The translations under genes and the position numbers were made by a program. A stretch of 64,000 nt of DNA from NCBI GenBank assembly GCA_017512725.1, contig JAFWEW010000043.1:157334-221333 (forward strand), given 5' to 3'. Below the pieces are notes generated by a model that was not told the DNA's origin, did no database searches, and saw nothing but the letters and a program-made list of their open reading frames with translations. This document shows, in pieces, positions 61,360 through 64,000 of this stretch. Positions within the stretch are counted from its first letter, which is position 1, and every line of letters starts with the position of its first letter. This DNA is from Solobacterium sp. (GTDB lineage Bacteria > Bacillota_I > Bacilli_A > Erysipelotrichales > Erysipelotrichaceae).

Positions 61360-62231
61360 CCCTTGACCGCTCCGGACATGCCTTCAACGTAGAAGCGCTG
61401 CATGAAGATAAAGAGAATTGCGATCGGAATTGAGATCACAACTGCACCTGCTGCGAAGCAGGTATACCACTGATAGATATACTCTTTCTGCAGCATGTTC
61501 CAAAGGCCGATTGCTACCGTGAACTGATCAGAGTTGGCACGGCACAATACCTTGGCGAAGATAAAGTCGACCCATGGTGCGATAAACGATGTCATGACGG
61601 TATAGATAATAATCGGCTTAGCCAGCGGCATCGTAATCTTGGTGAATACCTGCCAGTTGGTTGCGCCGTCTATGACGGCTGCTTCATCGATCGAACGGGG
61701 AATTGTATCAAGATATCCCTTTGCGATCTGGAAGCCCAGACCCGCACAGGCAGAATAGACAATGATGAGACCAATGCGGATCGCAGATCCTTCGGTCAGA
61801 CCCATCGCCTTTAAGATGAAGTACTGGGCGATCATCGTCATAAAGCCCGGGAAGAGTCCGAGGATCATGGCGAGGTTCATGTACGGCTTACGGAATTTGA
61901 AGCGCATACGGCTGAGGGAATAAGCAACCGAAAGGACGAAGAAGGTGCTGATAATGCAGCAGACGATCGCAATGATCAGAGTGTTCATGAACATCCTTGG
62001 GAAATTGAGCACGTTACGGTCCGTAAAGAGCTTGATGTAGTTGTTCAGCGTATAGCCCTGGGGAAGGAAGGTGTTCGTATAGGCACCCGGCTCCGCCCGG
62101 AAGCTTGTCAGAACGATCCAGAAGATCGGAAGCAGCCAGATGAAGGCAAGTACCGCAAGCAGGACGTGGACCAGAAAATTCACAATGCGCTTGCGAAGAC
62201 TCGGTTTGTTATGCTTTTCGTTATTCATCAC
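61356..62231 (-). CDS. malG: Maltodextrin ABC permease MalG
   Basis: 291 residues, six membrane helices, with the inner-membrane EAA loop EAAVIDGATNWQVFTKITMPLAKPI that docks the ATPase. Overlaps malF and the GH13 gene by 4 bp each. Confidence 0.92.
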   Translation of the reverse strand: MMNNEKHNKPSLRKRIVNFLVHVLLAVLAFIWLLPIFWIVLTSFRAEPGAYTNTFLPQGYTLNNYIKLFTDRNVLNFPRMFMNTLIIAIVCCIISTFFVLSVAYSLSRMRFKFRKPYMNLAMILGLFPGFMTMIAQYFILKAMGLTEGSAIRIGLIIVYSACAGLGFQIAKGYLDTIPRSIDEAAVIDGATNWQVFTKITMPLAKPIIIYTVMTSFIAPWVDFIFAKVLCRANSDQFTVAIGLWNMLQKEYIYQWYTCFAAGAVVISIPIAILFIFMQRFYVEGMSGAVKG

Positions 62232-63571
62232 ATGAACGCCTCCTCATTCTTATAGGAACTGGAATTGCGGTAGGTAATCAGGGTCACGATCGTAAGGATC
62301 ACGAAAGTCATGATGCCGATGACCGCACCGAGGTTGTAGTACTGCTGGTCGATCGTCAGCTTGTAGAGCCATGTCACAAGCAGATCGGTCTGACCTGCGG
62401 TATCTCCGACATACGTCGGTCCGCCTCCGGAAAGCAGGTAAATGACATTGAAGTTGTTGATGTTTCCGACAAAGCTTGCGATGAGATACGGGGTTGTGAC
62501 AAACAGCATGTACGGAAGCGTAATGCTGAAGAAGGTCTTCACCGGACCTGCACCGTCCACCTTTGCCGCTTCATAGAGCTCGACCGGAATATTCTGCAGA
62601 ATGCCCGTTACCTGCAGCATCGTATACGGAATACCGACCCACAGGTTGATCAGGATAATTGTGACCCTTGCGAGCATCGCATTGGTCCAGAACGGGATCG
62701 GGGTTGTGATGAGGCCGAGGTTTTTAAGCAGTACATTCACTGCACCCGAAGGCTGCAGCATGATGTTCATGATCATGAGCGTGACAAACTGGGGAACTGC
62801 GATCGAAAGCACGAAGCAGAACCGCCAGAAGCCTTTTGCCTTGGTATCCTTGCGGTTGATGATCATCGCAAGGATCATACCGAGAATGTAGTTGAGGAAC
62901 GTTGCGAAGAACGCCCATACCACGGTCCATGCCAGAACATGCCAGAACTGACGGCCGATATTGCCGTTCATGTTCAGCACTCTGCCGAACTGATGGAGAC
63001 CGTCCCAGTCAAACAGCATCAGATGCTCGTCTTCCTTGGAATAGGTCGTAAAGGCCATCGAGATCATGTAGACCAGCGGAACGATGTTGAAGATGAGAAT
63101 ACCAAGGCACGGCAGCGTCATCAGGGTGATATGAAGGTTTCCATCAAACAGTGCCGCGATGTCTTCTCTCAGACTGCGGACATGTTCGCCCCGCTCAATC
63201 ATCTTCTGAAGCTTGTAGGAGTGACGCATCTGCAGGACCCAGAGCACAAGGATCGCCGCAATTACAAACAGCGTAATAACTCCGGCAAGAAGAATCTGCT
63301 GGGAGTTGTCGCCCACGGTGTACTCATAGATCTGCTTGGCTTCGTTCCAGACCTTGCCCTGCGCCTCGGTGCCAAGACTCGGCATCATAGAGAGATTATG
63401 AAAGCCGGTATTGATCATGTAGAAAAAGAAGGCAATCTCACAGAGAAGTACCATAATGCCCTTGATGATCTGCCTGTGCATGACCAAACCAATGCCCATC
63501 ACAATTGCAGATAGCCGGGTCCAGAGGTCTCCCTTTTTCAGTGCATTGCCGATACTGATTGTTTCATCCAT
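62228..63571 (-). CDS. malF: Maltodextrin ABC permease MalF
   Basis: 447 residues, about eight membrane helices with a longer N-terminal part than MalG, and an EAA loop ELYEAAKVDGAGPVKTFFSITLP. No ATPase gene is in the window; a shared MsmX-type ATPase is usual in Bacillota (family knowledge). Confidence 0.92.
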   Translation of the reverse strand: MDETISIGNALKKGDLWTRLSAIVMGIGLVMHRQIIKGIMVLLCEIAFFFYMINTGFHNLSMMPSLGTEAQGKVWNEAKQIYEYTVGDNSQQILLAGVITLFVIAAILVLWVLQMRHSYKLQKMIERGEHVRSLREDIAALFDGNLHITLMTLPCLGILIFNIVPLVYMISMAFTTYSKEDEHLMLFDWDGLHQFGRVLNMNGNIGRQFWHVLAWTVVWAFFATFLNYILGMILAMIINRKDTKAKGFWRFCFVLSIAVPQFVTLMIMNIMLQPSGAVNVLLKNLGLITTPIPFWTNAMLARVTIILINLWVGIPYTMLQVTGILQNIPVELYEAAKVDGAGPVKTFFSITLPYMLFVTTPYLIASFVGNINNFNVIYLLSGGGPTYVGDTAGQTDLLVTWLYKLTIDQQYYNLGAVIGIMTFVILTIVTLITYRNSSSYKNEEAFM

Positions 63572-63615
63572 AAATGATTCATCCCTTATTAACAGTCAGA
63601 GTGAAGGAACGAATA

Positions 63616-63640
63616 CGGCCGGACTGCTGGAGTCCGGCCG
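63616..63640 (-). repeat. Hairpin between malE and malF
   Basis: Perfect 10-bp stem CGGCCGGACT/AGTCCGGCCG with a five-base loop, no T run. Placed in the malE-malF gap, it could protect the malE message and lower malF expression. Confidence 0.75.
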
Positions 63641-63666
63641 CAGCCATTCCTGTAATGATCGTTGTG

Positions 63667-64000
63667 TTACTGAACCGCAGAGGTGTTCATAGCCTCGTTC
63701 ATGGCTTCTGTCTTTTCTGCCGCATTGTCATGCGTGACAGTACCTGCAACGAGTTCCTTGCCCATGGACTCTGCCGGGCCCCAGTAGTTGCCCATATCTG
63801 CCTGGAGCGGCTGAACGATGGAAGCGTATCCCATGGTATCCATCTGTGCCTTAGCCAGTGCGTCATCACCGACGTTGATGCTGGAATCGGTCGGGATGAT
63901 GTTGCGCAGATCATAGTGATCCTGCTGAGCGGATGTGCTTCCGAGGTATGCCGCAAGTGCAACTGCAACTTCCGGATGCTCGCTGTAGAGAGCGGTTGCC
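63667..64000 (-). CDS. malE: Maltodextrin-binding protein MalE (partial)
   Basis: Only the last 110 residues are in the window (frame open to the right edge). EHPEVAVALAAYLGSTSAQQDHYDLRNIIPTD and the helical end fit the C-terminal lobe of family 1 sugar-binding proteins. Position ahead of malF/malG supports this. The signal peptide is outside the window. Confidence 0.85.
   Translation of the reverse strand, partial: ATALYSEHPEVAVALAAYLGSTSAQQDHYDLRNIIPTDSSINVGDDALAKAQMDTMGYASIVQPLQADMGNYWGPAESMGKELVAGTVTHDNAAEKTEAMNEAMNTSAVQ

Noticed and set aside
57760..61392. Very long plus-strand frames (513 and 543 codons) opposite the peptide-binding and GH13 genes
   Set aside because: Antisense shadows of well-supported minus-strand genes; low-quality Arg/Ile/His-rich products without ribosome binding sites.

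Overview
The window holds a complete temperate siphophage prophage of about 39.8 kb (239..40021) integrated into the 3' end of a tRNA-Phe gene, followed by about 24 kb of host chromosome. The host looks like a Bacillota bacterium: strong Shine-Dalgarno sequences, tRNA genes mostly with encoded CCA, a maltodextrin ABC importer with lipoproteins, and MBOAT/SGNH and GtrA surface-glycan genes. An Erysipelotrichia-like gut bacterium is a guess, not shown.

Prophage layout. Almost all phage genes are on the minus strand, so the late genes lie at the left. From right to left: arm-type integrase sites, tyrosine integrase and CI-like S24 repressor (both plus strand); a divergent Cro-like gene with TGC-N6-GCA operators; an early/recombination/replication block (SMC-like ATPase, RecT, metallo-beta-lactamase-fold protein, SSB, replication-initiation protein with iteron-like repeats, zinc-ribbon proteins, ArpU-like late regulator); a ParB-DUF4417 protein; a terminator-flanked accessory cassette with an HEAGH metalloprotease; a fused terminase, portal, minor capsid protein, scaffold, major capsid, connectors, major tail protein, tape measure and distal tail/adaptor proteins; then a diversity-generating retroelement (DGR) and a lysis module.

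The DGR is the main find. The tail protein at 5171..6625 carries a variable repeat (VR, 5182..5294) at its 3' end. A 113-bp template repeat (TR, 4951..5063) lies just downstream, followed by a reverse transcriptase (3717..4841) with YMDD and the DGR-type IGxxxSQ motif. I aligned TR and VR base by base: 14 mismatches, all at TR adenines (coding sense), none at the 85 other positions. That is adenine-specific mutagenic homing visible in the sequence. No Avd-type accessory gene is recognisable. Two perfect 8-bp hairpins lie between VR and TR. An A8 slippery run sits in the small tail gene next to the target, and A7 and G8 runs sit inside the RT gene.

The lysis module is unusual: a CHAP endolysin fused to a phosphodiester-glycosidase-like domain and a two-helix holin-like tail, with a well-placed internal ribosome binding site that could yield the holin alone.

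Chromosome. A seven-gene tRNA operon (Arg, Pro, Met, Ile2, Ser, fMet, Phe) abuts attR. Two minus-strand surface-glycan operons follow, interleaved with plus-strand genes (membrane protein, SAM-methyltransferase-fold protein, HisJ-like PHP phosphatase). Then come an oligopeptide-type lipoprotein paired with a large dCache/degenerate GGDEF/EAL protein, and a maltodextrin operon (MalE partial, MalF, MalG, GH13 lipoprotein).
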